Counted from the first letter of the stretch, positions 7,901-16,094 are shown. The stretch is DNA of 26,108 nt from Terriglobia bacterium (GCA_030049455.1 JASIKV010000071.1:1-26108); one strand, 5' to 3'. The notes: a model not told the origin generated them from the sequence alone. Program-made: numbers and translations.

Positions 7901-10900
7901 ATGGGACTGGATAGCGCCTGGAGCACCTCGATCATTTTGATCGTCCTGGCCGGTGGGATGCTGGGCCTGGCGGCAGGCTTGATCTTGTACAGAAGGCGGG
8001 CCCGGCGGCAGGCGGACGTTCTACGCGAGTGGCTGCGCCGCGAGTCCTCCCTCTCGCGGCAATACCGCGAGCTGTTTGAAAACGCCAATGACGCTTTCCT
8101 GATCTTTGAGTCGGACAGCAGGGTCATTCTCGATGTCAACCGGCGAGCCTGCGAAATTTACGAAACCAGCCGCAAGGAATTGGTGGGTTCAGATTGTCGC
8201 GCCCTGATTCGCGAAAGTGCAAGGTTCGAGGATGAGATTCGGCGCGTCCGCCAGGGAACCGGCAGCGCAGGATTCTGCACGGCCCGCACTCGCAAGGATG
8301 GCCGGATTACCCGGGTGTTCGTCACCCTGGCCGAGGTCGAATACGCCGGCAAATCCGCCTTCCTCAGCATCCATCGGGATGTTACGGAGCAGGTGCAGAC
8401 GGAGGAGGCCCTCCGCCGCCGGGATGCAATTCTGGAAGCAGTAAGCTTTGCAGCCGAAAAGCTGCTGTCGCAGGGCGATTGGGAGGAAAACATCCAGTCG
8501 GTCCTGGAGCGGCTGGGACACGCCGTCTCCGTCAGCAGAGCCTGCATCTTTGAAAACCACGCCGGTCCGCGGGGTGAGCTGGTGTCAAGACAGCGATTCG
8601 AATGGACATCACCCGAGGTTATTCCGCAAATCGGCAATTCCCGATTGCAGTTGTTTTCCTGGGAGGAAAACGGCCTGGCGGAATGGAGGAATGAGCTCCG
8701 CCGGGGGAATGTGGTTCAGGGTGTGACCTGCGAGCTTTCCCAGGCGACCCGGCAGCACTTGGAGGCACAGGGGATCAAGTCTCTCATCAACGTCCCTATC
8801 TTTGTGGGCGAATTGTGGTGGGGATTGATCGGCTTTACGGACTGCGTCAGCGCGCGCCAATGGTCGGCCACCGAGACGGAGGCTTTGCGCGCCGCGGCGC
8901 GAACCCTGGGTGCGGCTCTCCATCGCAAAGGGGTGGATGAAACCCTTCACAAAGCCGACGAACTGGTGAAGGCGGTGGTGCACTCTTCGCCCGTGGCCCT
9001 GACCGCACTCGACTGCAATGACAACGTTGTGATGTTCAGCCCGGCCGCCGAAAAAATGTTCGGCTGGAGGGCGGAAGAAGTCCTCGGCAAGCCCCTCCCT
9101 TACGTATCGCAGGTGGAAAGGGAAAGTCATCACGCCATATTGAGTCAACTGATGGGTGGCCAGTCGCTGGAAAACGTGGAGTTGCGCAGGAAGCGCAGGG
9201 ACGGAACATATGTTGACTTCCAGCTTTCCACCGCTCCCATATTTGATGCACAGGGTAAAGTGATCGCTTACCTGGGCGTTATGAACGACATCACCGAGCG
9301 CAAGCGCGCAGAGGAAAAACTCAAACGGTACGCCGCGGACCTGGAAACCGCCAGGGCCGCCCAAGACCGGCACTCCCTGGAACTGGCTCAGTTGGTTGAA
9401 GAGTTGGCTCGGGAACGGGACCTTATGCGCCTGCTGATGGATAGCGTCCCGGACTTCATTTATTTCAAGGACCGCGAAAGCCGCTTCATCCGGATCAACA
9501 AGGCGCTTGCACAAGCGTTTGGGTTGGGCGACCCAGCCCAGGCGGTGGGCAGGACTGACTTCGACTTCTTTACCCCCGAACATGCCCAACTCGCCTTTGC
9601 TGACGAACAGGAAATCATTAGGACAAACCAACCTGTGGTGGCCAAGGAGGAGAAGGAAACCTGGCCGGATGGCCGTGAAACCTGGGCCTCGACCACGAAA
9701 ATGTCCTTGCATGACGTGAAGGGAGCCACGATTGGAACGCTCGGCATCTCCCGCGACGTAACTGAGCGCAAGCAGGTGGAAGAGGATTTGAAGCGCTATG
9801 CCGCCGACTTGGAGACTGCCCGGGATAGGCAGGAGAAGAACACTCGCGAGTTGACCAAGGCCTTCGCTGAGCTGGCCGACGCTAAGGTGCGAGCCGAGGC
9901 CGCCAGTCGCGCGAAAAGCGAGTTCCTGGCCAACATGAGCCATGAGATTCGCACGCCTTTGAATGGCATTCTCGGGATGAGCGAACTTCTGCTGGGCACA
10001 TCCATTACGGCTGAGCAATCCGAATATATGGGTATGCTGAAGTTCTCCACGGAAGCGCTGCTTACACTGGTGAACGACATTCTGGACTTCTCCAAAATCG
10101 AGGCGCGCAAACTTACACTGGATGCCATTGAGTTTAACCTTCCCGAAAGTGTCGGAGACGCCGTAAAGTCCCTGGGAGTTCGAGCCAATCAAAAAGGACT
10201 GGAAGTGGTCTGCTCCTTCTCACCTGACATCCCTGATTTCGTGGTGGGGGATCCCGGCAGATTGCGGCAAATCATCATGAACCTGGTCGGAAATGCCATT
10301 AAGTTCACGGAGAAAGGTGAGGTCGAGGTAAGAGTCGACTTAATGAACAAATCAGTGAGTGGTGAAGCCGGTGGCGGATTTTCGAAGGAATCTTCTAGAC
10401 CCCTTGACTTGGCCGAAGAATCCAGGCCTATCCCGGCAGGCCGGCCTAAGTTTCAGCCGGACGAGCCGGTGATCCTTCATTTCACCGTGCGCGATACTGG
10501 AATCGGCATTCCTACCGAGAAGCACCAGCTTATTTTCGGGGCATTCGAGCAGGCCGACCCTTCAACTACACGGCGTTATGGCGGCACGGGGCTGGGGTTG
10601 GCGATTACGTCGAACCTGGTCAGCCTGATGCAGGGAAAAATCTGGGTGGAAAGCGCAGTCGGCAACGGAAGCGTGTTCCATTTCACCGCTCAGCTTGGCG
10701 CGGGCCGGAGGGTGGGGAGCCCTCAAGGGGCCGAGTTCGAACGCCTTAGAAATCTCCCCGCCTTGGTAGTGGATGATAATTCCACGAACCGTCACATTCT
10801 GATTGAGGTCCTGAAGCGTTGGAACATGGCTCCGAGGGCATCGGAAAGCGGATACTCGGCGCTGGAGGCCCTCAAGCAGAGCAAGCAAGCCGGAAATCCC

Positions 10901-11629
10901 TATGCGGTAATCATCCTCGACTCGCAGTTGCCGGACTTCAGCGGGTTTGATGTCGCCGAGCGGATAAGGCGAGACCCTGAATTCGCCCGCACGGCGATTC
11001 TCATGCTGACCTCAGCGGGGCAGGCCGGCGACGCGGCAAAGTGCAGGCAATTCGGCATCGCGGCTTATCTCCTTAAGCCCGTCAAGCAATCTGAGCTGTT
11101 GGAAGCCATGCTCCTGGCTCTGGGAGTACCTGTGGATCGCTCAGTGCCGTCCTTGGTCACTCGGCACTCCCTTCGCGAAAACCATCGCAGGCTGCATATT
11201 CTGGTGGCGGAGGACAATCCGGTCAACCAGGCCCTGATCACGAAATTGCTCGAAAAGCGGGGACACTCGGTCACGGTAGTGGCCAATGGAAAAAAGGCGC
11301 TGGAGGCACTGGAAACGGCTTTCGGGCCCACGTTTGATCTGATCCTGATGGACATGCTCATGCCGGAGATGGATGGCGAGGAATGCGCGGCCCGAATCCG
11401 GGCAAAAGAAAACGGCTCCACTCCCCGAATACCCATCATTGCACTCACGGCTCAAGCCATGACCGGGGATCGCGAACGCCTGCTGGCTGCAGGGATGGAC
11501 GCGTATGTCTCCAAACCCGTTCGGCCGCAGGAATTGTTTGAGACCATCGATGGACTTTTAGGGTCTCAAGCCGGTCATCCTGCCGTTCAATCTTTTGAGA
11601 ATCAGCCGGGAAAGGTTGCAGGGCCATAA
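7901..11629 (+). CDS. membrane-anchored PAS-GAF-PAS-PAS hybrid histidine kinase with two receivers
   Basis: A 1242-residue hybrid kinase. An N-terminal TM helix (about 12-32) is followed by PAS (about 53-165), GAF (175-345), PAS (352-466), PAS (505-625), HisKA with His681 in NMSHEIRTPLNG, HATPase (about 775-920, GTGLGL near 894, with a variable insert about 815-858), a first receiver (Asp1007 in ILDSQLPD) and a second receiver (Asp1151 in LMDMLMPEMDG). No HPt domain is visible. The helical linkers after the second and third PAS are near copies (LKRYAADLETA at about 474 and 630), pointing to module duplication. The start is uncertain: the ATG at 7901 begins just before the TM helix but has a weak SD; an in-frame TTG at 7880 is an alternative. 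A longer open frame upstream overlaps the response regulator and is not credible. Confidence 0.92.
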   Translation: MGLDSAWSTSIILIVLAGGMLGLAAGLILYRRRARRQADVLREWLRRESSLSRQYRELFENANDAFLIFESDSRVILDVNRRACEIYETSRKELVGSDCRALIRESARFEDEIRRVRQGTGSAGFCTARTRKDGRITRVFVTLAEVEYAGKSAFLSIHRDVTEQVQTEEALRRRDAILEAVSFAAEKLLSQGDWEENIQSVLERLGHAVSVSRACIFENHAGPRGELVSRQRFEWTSPEVIPQIGNSRLQLFSWEENGLAEWRNELRRGNVVQGVTCELSQATRQHLEAQGIKSLINVPIFVGELWWGLIGFTDCVSARQWSATETEALRAAARTLGAALHRKGVDETLHKADELVKAVVHSSPVALTALDCNDNVVMFSPAAEKMFGWRAEEVLGKPLPYVSQVERESHHAILSQLMGGQSLENVELRRKRRDGTYVDFQLSTAPIFDAQGKVIAYLGVMNDITERKRAEEKLKRYAADLETARAAQDRHSLELAQLVEELARERDLMRLLMDSVPDFIYFKDRESRFIRINKALAQAFGLGDPAQAVGRTDFDFFTPEHAQLAFADEQEIIRTNQPVVAKEEKETWPDGRETWASTTKMSLHDVKGATIGTLGISRDVTERKQVEEDLKRYAADLETARDRQEKNTRELTKAFAELADAKVRAEAASRAKSEFLANMSHEIRTPLNGILGMSELLLGTSITAEQSEYMGMLKFSTEALLTLVNDILDFSKIEARKLTLDAIEFNLPESVGDAVKSLGVRANQKGLEVVCSFSPDIPDFVVGDPGRLRQIIMNLVGNAIKFTEKGEVEVRVDLMNKSVSGEAGGGFSKESSRPLDLAEESRPIPAGRPKFQPDEPVILHFTVRDTGIGIPTEKHQLIFGAFEQADPSTTRRYGGTGLGLAITSNLVSLMQGKIWVESAVGNGSVFHFTAQLGAGRRVGSPQGAEFERLRNLPALVVDDNSTNRHILIEVLKRWNMAPRASESGYSALEALKQSKQAGNPYAVIILDSQLPDFSGFDVAERIRRDPEFARTAILMLTSAGQAGDAAKCRQFGIAAYLLKPVKQSELLEAMLLALGVPVDRSVPSLVTRHSLRENHRRLHILVAEDNPVNQALITKLLEKRGHSVTVVANGKKALEALETAFGPTFDLILMDMLMPEMDGEECAARIRAKENGSTPRIPIIALTAQAMTGDRERLLAAGMDAYVSKPVRPQELFETIDGLLGSQAGHPAVQSFENQPGKVAGP

Positions 11630-11656
11630 GGATTGATCTGATGGGTGTCGGGAATT

Positions 11657-11694
11657 ACAGAGAGCCAGCCTGGGTGGGATGACTGGCCCTCTGT
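11657..11694. terminator. probable bidirectional stem-loop between convergent genes
   Basis: The 12-base arms at 11657-11668 and 11683-11694 (ACAGAGAGCCAG and CTGGCCCTCTGT) match at 11 of 12 positions across a 14-base loop. One more T-A pair extends the stem outward. It lies between the end of the large kinase (11629) and the end of the convergent exported-protein gene (11710), where a terminator is expected. No strong T-tract follows on either strand, so efficiency is uncertain. Confidence 0.55.
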
Positions 11695-11709
11695 ATTCCG
11701 CGGCGAGGT

Positions 11710-12144
11710 TTATCGACCATTGCCTGTCACCGTGAGGTGAATGATCTTGGCCATGGGAACTTCACGCTGGGCAAAGCGGCGCGTCGATCTCTGCTGCATA
11801 AAGTGAAGACTTGCACCGATTATGGGCAGATTCAATGCGCGAACCATTCCGTTCTCGGCAATGATTTCGGATTTGCCCGACTCCATATCCGACACGCCTT
11901 GGGTCATGATGCGAGCCACGATCTGCGTCCCACGGCGGACCGTAACAGCGCTGCCGGGGTACCCATGATCCAGTGTAAAGGAATAGTCACCGGCGGCCAA
12001 AGTCGCACTGCCCCACCGAATTTCGGATGAAAGAGTGAATTTTCCCTGGACGGTTGGGACGGCCTGGGCTTTTGCGTTGAAGCCAGCCGCAACCACAGCC
12101 AGAACAGCCAGCCCTGCTACCGTAAGCATTCGATTCGTTTTCAT
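11710..12144 (-). CDS. small exported protein of unknown function (acidobacterial type)
   Basis: A 144-residue protein with a clear Sec signal peptide (MKTNRM, hydrophobic core, then NAKAQA, cleavage near residue 28). The mature part is predicted mostly beta, with WGSATLAAGDYSFTLDH and RRGTQIVARIM segments and a basic C-terminus. I associate similar proteins with Acidobacteriota genomes, often in several copies, but know of no assigned function. The ATG at 12144 has AAGGAG six bases upstream, and a perfect hairpin sits in the leader. It is transcribed divergently from the ECF sigma gene, so a shared control region of about 200 bases is possible and it could be a target of that sigma factor (inference only). 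Confidence 0.85.
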   Translation of the reverse strand: MKTNRMLTVAGLAVLAVVAAGFNAKAQAVPTVQGKFTLSSEIRWGSATLAAGDYSFTLDHGYPGSAVTVRRGTQIVARIMTQGVSDMESGKSEIIAENGMVRALNLPIIGASLHFMQQRSTRRFAQREVPMAKIIHLTVTGNGR

Positions 12145-12174
12145 GACCTTCTCCTTCTCGCGAATTTGATTACC

Positions 12175-12192
12175 GGCAGCCCACTGGCTGCC
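12175..12192 (-). promoter_or_regulatory. perfect 7-base-pair hairpin in the leader of the exported-protein gene
   Basis: GGCAGCC (12175-12181) and GGCTGCC (12186-12192) form a perfect GC-rich stem with a four-base loop, about 30 bases upstream of the ATG at 12144. It could be a leader hairpin affecting mRNA stability or translation, or an operator in the divergent control region. The rest of the gap to 12342 is lower in GC and includes TTGACC (12248-12253) facing the sigma gene, with no convincing -10 partner. Confidence 0.4.
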
Positions 12193-12342
12193 TCACCCTC
12201 TAAAGCGCAAAAGTGGGCGGGAAACTGTCATGGTGCAAAAATATTCTTTGACCGATCCTTCCCTTTCTTCGAAATGTGGTAAACCCTCGGCAAACGTGTT
12301 AATTTCTTGTGCTTAACAGCCTTTCGCTCGGGCAATTCAGGA

Positions 12343-12924
12343 ATGAAACCGTCGGGATTGCAAGTAACTCAACTGCTAAAGGCGTGGAGCGAGGGTGAAC
12401 CCGCCGCGCTCGACAAAATCATGTCCGTGGTGTATCAGGAACTGCACCGCATGGCGCGCCGCTACATGGCGAACGAACGCCCGGGCCATACTTTGCAAGC
12501 CACCGCATTGGTTCACGAGGCTTATGTCCGGCTGGTGGACCAGACGCAGACGAGCTTTGAAAATCGCGCCCAGTTTTTCGCCCTGTGCGCGCAGGTCATG
12601 CGGCGAATTCTGGTGGATTTGGCTCGCACTCGCCACGCCCAAAAGCGCGGAGGTGATGTCGCGCCCCTGGAATTGGAAGAATCGCTGGCAGTGGGAAAGG
12701 AACGCAGCCGCGATTTGGTAGCCCTTGATGACGCGCTGAAGGTCCTCGCCGCCCAAGACGAGCGAAAGAGTCGTGTGGTGGAAATGCGATTCTTCGGCGG
12801 GCTCAGCGTGGAGGAAACGGCTGAGGCGCTCAAGATTTCGCCCGAGACCGTTATGCGAGACTGGAAGTTCGCCAAAAGCTGGCTGCGCCGCGAGCTGGAT
12901 AAAGAGACTCCCCATGGAGCATGA
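12343..12924 (+). CDS. ECF-type RNA polymerase sigma factor (TIGR02999-like)
   Basis: A 193-residue sigma factor. The region 2 segment RPGHTLQATALVHEAYVRL and the following MRRILVDLARTRHAQKRGG are signatures of the TIGR02999 ('Sig-70_X6') ECF group seen in Acidobacteria and Planctomycetes. Region 4 is the helix-turn-helix FFGGLSVEETAEALKIS...VMRDWKFAKSWLRREL. The ATG at 12343 starts the conserved domain at once, although AGGA directly abuts it and makes a poor SD; an in-frame TTG at 12307 would add twelve residues. Its 3' end overlaps the downstream Ser/Thr kinase by 11 bases, so the two are co-expressed. No anti-sigma gene is adjacent, consistent with control through the kinase (inference). 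Confidence 0.93.
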   Translation: MKPSGLQVTQLLKAWSEGEPAALDKIMSVVYQELHRMARRYMANERPGHTLQATALVHEAYVRLVDQTQTSFENRAQFFALCAQVMRRILVDLARTRHAQKRGGDVAPLELEESLAVGKERSRDLVALDDALKVLAAQDERKSRVVEMRFFGGLSVEETAEALKISPETVMRDWKFAKSWLRRELDKETPHGA

Positions 12925-15900
12925 CCGCTGGCGGAAAGTCGAACGGTTGTACCACGAGGCCCGGGTGCGCCCCGCCGTTGAGCGCGCCCGGTTTCTCGCG
13001 GAGGCCTGCGCGAGCGATGAGTCTTTACGCAAGGAAGTTGAGTCGCTCTTGGCAAAAGGGGAAACCACGGGGAGCTTCCTTGGAACTCCCGCCATGGATG
13101 TGGCCGCGCAATCCCTCGCGGGCGATCAGGCGCGCGCTGAAGCACCTGCGGGCTCGAGTGTGATGCTGGGCCGAACTGTTTCCCATTACCACATCATTGA
13201 AAAGCTGGGCGGCGGAGGAATGGGCGTGGTCTACAAAGCTCAGGACACTCGCCTGGGCCGCGCTGTGGCGCTGAAGTTTATCTTGGATCCGGGCCTCGAT
13301 TTCCGTTCGCGTCCTCAGGGTAAACCAGTGATTGATCCCGCCGCGCTGGAGCGCTTCCAACGCGAAGCCCGCGCCGCTTCCTCACTGAATCATCCCAACA
13401 TCTGCACCCTATATGACGTGGGTGAGCAGGATGGCCAACCGTTCATCGCCATGGAGTTGCTGGAAGGCGAGACCTTGCGCGAAATGCTGGCGCAAGGCGA
13501 ACCGCCGAATCCGTCGGCTGACGGATTCCAGCCGTCAGGCGAGACAGCGCCTCGCCCCTACGACGTACGGGCATCCGTCAGCCGGCATATGCCCCTACGG
13601 CTCGACACCCTGCTCGAACTTTCAATTCAAATTGCTGATGCTCTGGACGCCGCGCACCAGAAGGGAATTGTCCATCGCGACATCAAGCCCGCCAATATTT
13701 TTATCGTCTCACGCGGCGGAATGCTTCAGCCCAAGATTTTGGACTTCGGCCTGGCGAAGTTGACGCAGGCCGATGCGCGCGGCGAAGGCCCAACGAGCGA
13801 CGGGAAGTCTTCCCTCACGCACACCGGCGTGGCGATGGGGACGGTGGATTACATGTCGCCTGAGCAGGCGCGCGGCGAGGAAATCGATGCCCGCACGGAT
13901 CTCTTCAGCTTCGGCGCCGTTCTGTATGAGATGGCGACGGGGCAAGCGGCGTTTCCAGGAGCTACGACGGCGCTGATTCACGACGCCATTCTGAACCGCG
14001 CGCCGGCACCGGCAAGCAGCCTGAACCCCGCTCTGCCGGCGGAGTTGGGGCGAATCATCGACAAGACTCTCGAAAAGGATCGGGACCTGCGTTATCAACA
14101 TGCCTCCGAAATCCGCACTGATTTAAAGCGCCTCAAGCGCGATACCGATTCGGCCCGAGTCGTAGCGCCGGGGTTGGGCCCGGCACCTGCCGCCCTCAAG
14201 GGCGGCGCTACAGAGCCTGGCGCTGCCGTGCCTGCGGCCGCGTCCGTTCCGAGCGCTGTAGGGTCGGTTCGCGAAGCGCCCCTACGAAACCGCTGGCGCG
14301 CGGTCGCCGCGCTTGGCGCATTCATTCTAATTGGCGCGCTGGGTTGGTCCGCGTGGCAATTTCGGCATCCCCGGAACCGGGTTGAGCCGACGGCCTCTCT
14401 ACCCACGCCGGACGATGCCACCATCGAACAAGTCACGTCTTCGCGCGGCCTGGATGTTTACCCTTCGCTTTCTCCCGATGCCAGTTCGATCGCCTATAGC
14501 TCCGACCAGAGCGGCAGATTTGAGATTTACGTGAAGTCGCTCGCGGTGGGCGGCCGGGAAGTTCAACTGACTTCGGACGGCGAGGAAAACCTGGAGCCGG
14601 CCTGGTCACCCGACGGAAAAAGCATTGCCTACTATTCCCGCAAACATGGGGGCATTTGGTTAGTGCCGGCGCTGGGCGGTACGGCAATCCAGCTCACCGA
14701 TTTCGGGTCGCACCCCGCATGGTCAGCGGACACCTCTCAGATTGCCTTCCAGTCGGATCCCCTTCGCGATTTTGGTCAGTCGGCCTACGACGCCATGCCG
14801 CCTTCCACGATTTGGACGGTGCCCGCAGCGGGGGGCAATCCTGTACAGATCACGCATCCGGACAATCCTCCCTGCGGGCACGGCGCCCCCGCCTGGTCGC
14901 CGGACGGTAACCGCCTCGCCTTCAGTTGCACGTATGAGTCGGAAATCTGGAGCGTGCCGGCCAAGGGCGGCGACCCGCAGCGCCTCGCCCAGACCAATAC
15001 GAATTGGGCGTTTGATCCGGTTTTCCTTCCGAGCGGAAGGGCCCTCTATTTCTCCGCTGGGGGTGCAAGGGGCTGGGGATTATTTCGATTGTCCCTTTCA
15101 GCCCGCGGCGATCCCCAGGGCCAGCCGGAGAGAATCAAGACGACGGGCGATATGTTATACAAACATTTGAATTTCTCTGCCGACGGCAACTTCTTCGCCT
15201 ATTCCGCCTTATCGGCCACCAGTAATATCTGGTCGATCCGCTATTCCACCGCCGGGAACCAGGCCGTCGAACCCCCCGAGCTTTTGACGCACGACACCCA
15301 CTTGCGCAAATACTTTCCGCGGTTTTCGCCCGATGGAAAAAAACTGTCCTACGGGGTCGGCCAAACGGGCTCCAGAGGCTCGGTTTGGGTGATGGACGCC
15401 GACGGCAAGGACTCCAGGCTTGTTTTAAGTCAAGGGGGGGTAGAGTCAAGCTGGTTTCCCGACTCCCGCCGGCTTGCCTTGGTCATCTCACAGGACCAGA
15501 ACCTATTGCTGACGTCCGTGAACGTGGAATCGGGTAGGACCGAGCGCTTGCGATATATCGATGGCGGGCTGGGGGTAACTCTTGGGGGGGTGGGGGTAAC
15601 TCTCTCGCCGGATGGAACGGAAATCGCCTACCACGTCGGACAAGGAGGAGTCTTCAATACCTGGACGGCTCCCGTGGAAAATGGCTCGGCCAGGCAATTG
15701 ACATTCGATAAAGAAATGATGGCGTACCCTTGCTGGTCGCACGACGGGAAATATCTTGCCCTCGAGGTTAAGCGGGGAAGCAGTACGCAGATCGGTGTCA
15801 TCCCCAGTGGCGGGGGAGCCGTTACTGAACTTACCTCCGATCCCGGGCAAAGCTGGCCGAACGATTGGTCGCCCGATGGAGATAAGGTTCTCTTTGCCGG

Positions 15901-16084
15901 CCAGCGCGACGGCCTTTGGAATCTCTATTGGGTGTCGCGTCTCGACAAATCCGAAAAACAGATTACCCGTTACACCAAGACCAACATTTACGTCCGCTAC
16001 CCCAGCTGGTCCCCCCGCGGCGATCAGATCGCCTACGAATACACCGAGACGACGGGGAACATCTATCTTCTGCACATGAAGTAG
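12914..16084 (+). CDS. receptor-type Ser/Thr protein kinase with periplasmic WD40/TolB-like propeller
   Basis: A 1056-residue Hanks-type kinase. After a helical N-terminal region (MEHDRWRKVERLYHEARVR) the kinase domain shows the glycine loop GGGGMGVVYK (about 98-107), Lys121 in VALKFI, catalytic Asp256 in HRDIKPAN, DFG at 277-279 and SPEQARG, so it should be active. One TM helix (about 460-482) follows, then a beta-propeller of repeated WSPDG/FSPDG-x-IAY blades (PD40/TolB-like) to the C-terminus, predicted periplasmic. The ATG at 12914 overlaps the sigma gene by 11 bases. Two stretches look derived from palindromic repeats: an insert at residues about 197-229 that the tandem paralog lacks, and the pre-TM linker (417-458). 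A 21-base tandem duplication sits in a propeller blade. The kinase may phosphorylate the sigma factor (inference). Confidence 0.92.
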   Translation: MEHDRWRKVERLYHEARVRPAVERARFLAEACASDESLRKEVESLLAKGETTGSFLGTPAMDVAAQSLAGDQARAEAPAGSSVMLGRTVSHYHIIEKLGGGGMGVVYKAQDTRLGRAVALKFILDPGLDFRSRPQGKPVIDPAALERFQREARAASSLNHPNICTLYDVGEQDGQPFIAMELLEGETLREMLAQGEPPNPSADGFQPSGETAPRPYDVRASVSRHMPLRLDTLLELSIQIADALDAAHQKGIVHRDIKPANIFIVSRGGMLQPKILDFGLAKLTQADARGEGPTSDGKSSLTHTGVAMGTVDYMSPEQARGEEIDARTDLFSFGAVLYEMATGQAAFPGATTALIHDAILNRAPAPASSLNPALPAELGRIIDKTLEKDRDLRYQHASEIRTDLKRLKRDTDSARVVAPGLGPAPAALKGGATEPGAAVPAAASVPSAVGSVREAPLRNRWRAVAALGAFILIGALGWSAWQFRHPRNRVEPTASLPTPDDATIEQVTSSRGLDVYPSLSPDASSIAYSSDQSGRFEIYVKSLAVGGREVQLTSDGEENLEPAWSPDGKSIAYYSRKHGGIWLVPALGGTAIQLTDFGSHPAWSADTSQIAFQSDPLRDFGQSAYDAMPPSTIWTVPAAGGNPVQITHPDNPPCGHGAPAWSPDGNRLAFSCTYESEIWSVPAKGGDPQRLAQTNTNWAFDPVFLPSGRALYFSAGGARGWGLFRLSLSARGDPQGQPERIKTTGDMLYKHLNFSADGNFFAYSALSATSNIWSIRYSTAGNQAVEPPELLTHDTHLRKYFPRFSPDGKKLSYGVGQTGSRGSVWVMDADGKDSRLVLSQGGVESSWFPDSRRLALVISQDQNLLLTSVNVESGRTERLRYIDGGLGVTLGGVGVTLSPDGTEIAYHVGQGGVFNTWTAPVENGSARQLTFDKEMMAYPCWSHDGKYLALEVKRGSSTQIGVIPSGGGAVTELTSDPGQSWPNDWSPDGDKVLFAGQRDGLWNLYWVSRLDKSEKQITRYTKTNIYVRYPSWSPRGDQIAYEYTETTGNIYLLHMK
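13515..13599 (+). repeat. palindromic repeat element inside the kinase coding sequence
   Basis: This 85-base stretch has nested inverted repeats. CGGCTGACGGAT (13515-13526) is the perfect inverse of 13573-13584. GGCGAG (13538-13543) pairs with CTCGCC (13551-13556). CGTACGGGCAT (13564-13574) matches the inverse of 13589-13599 at 10 of 11 positions. GCCCCTACG occurs twice (13554-13562, 13591-13599). It encodes the extra 30 or so residues of the kinase's alpha D-E loop that the downstream paralog lacks, so it looks like an in-frame insertion of a REP/MITE-like element. Confidence 0.7.
14162..14211 (+). repeat. 50-base element with inverted termini in the kinase linker
   Basis: GTAGCGCCG (14162-14170) is the exact inverse of CGGCGCTAC (14203-14211). 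Inside the right half a perfect GCCGCCCT/AGGGCGGC hairpin has a two-base loop (14190-14207). The element encodes part of the Pro/Ala-rich linker before the TM helix. The architecture resembles a short interspersed palindromic repeat rather than ordinary coding DNA. Confidence 0.6.
14258..14285 (+). repeat. 28-base imperfect palindrome ending in the CCCCTAC motif
   Basis: GTAGGG (14258-14263) pairs with the end of the element (14280-14285), and the pairing continues inward with two mismatches to a TTCGCGAA-like centre. It ends in the same GCCCCTACG motif (14278-14286) found at 4321, 13554 and 13591, so it probably belongs to the same repeat family. It encodes the last residues before the kinase TM helix. 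Confidence 0.55.
15571..15603 (+). repeat. 21-base-period tandem duplication in a propeller blade
   Basis: GGGGGTAACTCT occurs at 15571-15582 and again at 15592-15603, with a G7 run between. In protein this gives a doubled GVTL motif, seven residues apart, just before the LSPDGTEIAY blade. The frame is kept. The guanine runs make the spot prone to slippage, or to a sequencing artefact. Confidence 0.6.
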
Positions 16085-16094
16085 GGAGACAGGC

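Noticed and set aside
8609..10192. Long minus-strand open frame (527 codons) opposite the large hybrid kinase
   Set aside because: A shadow frame of GC-rich coding DNA; the plus strand encodes intact PAS/GAF/HisKA motifs over the same bases.
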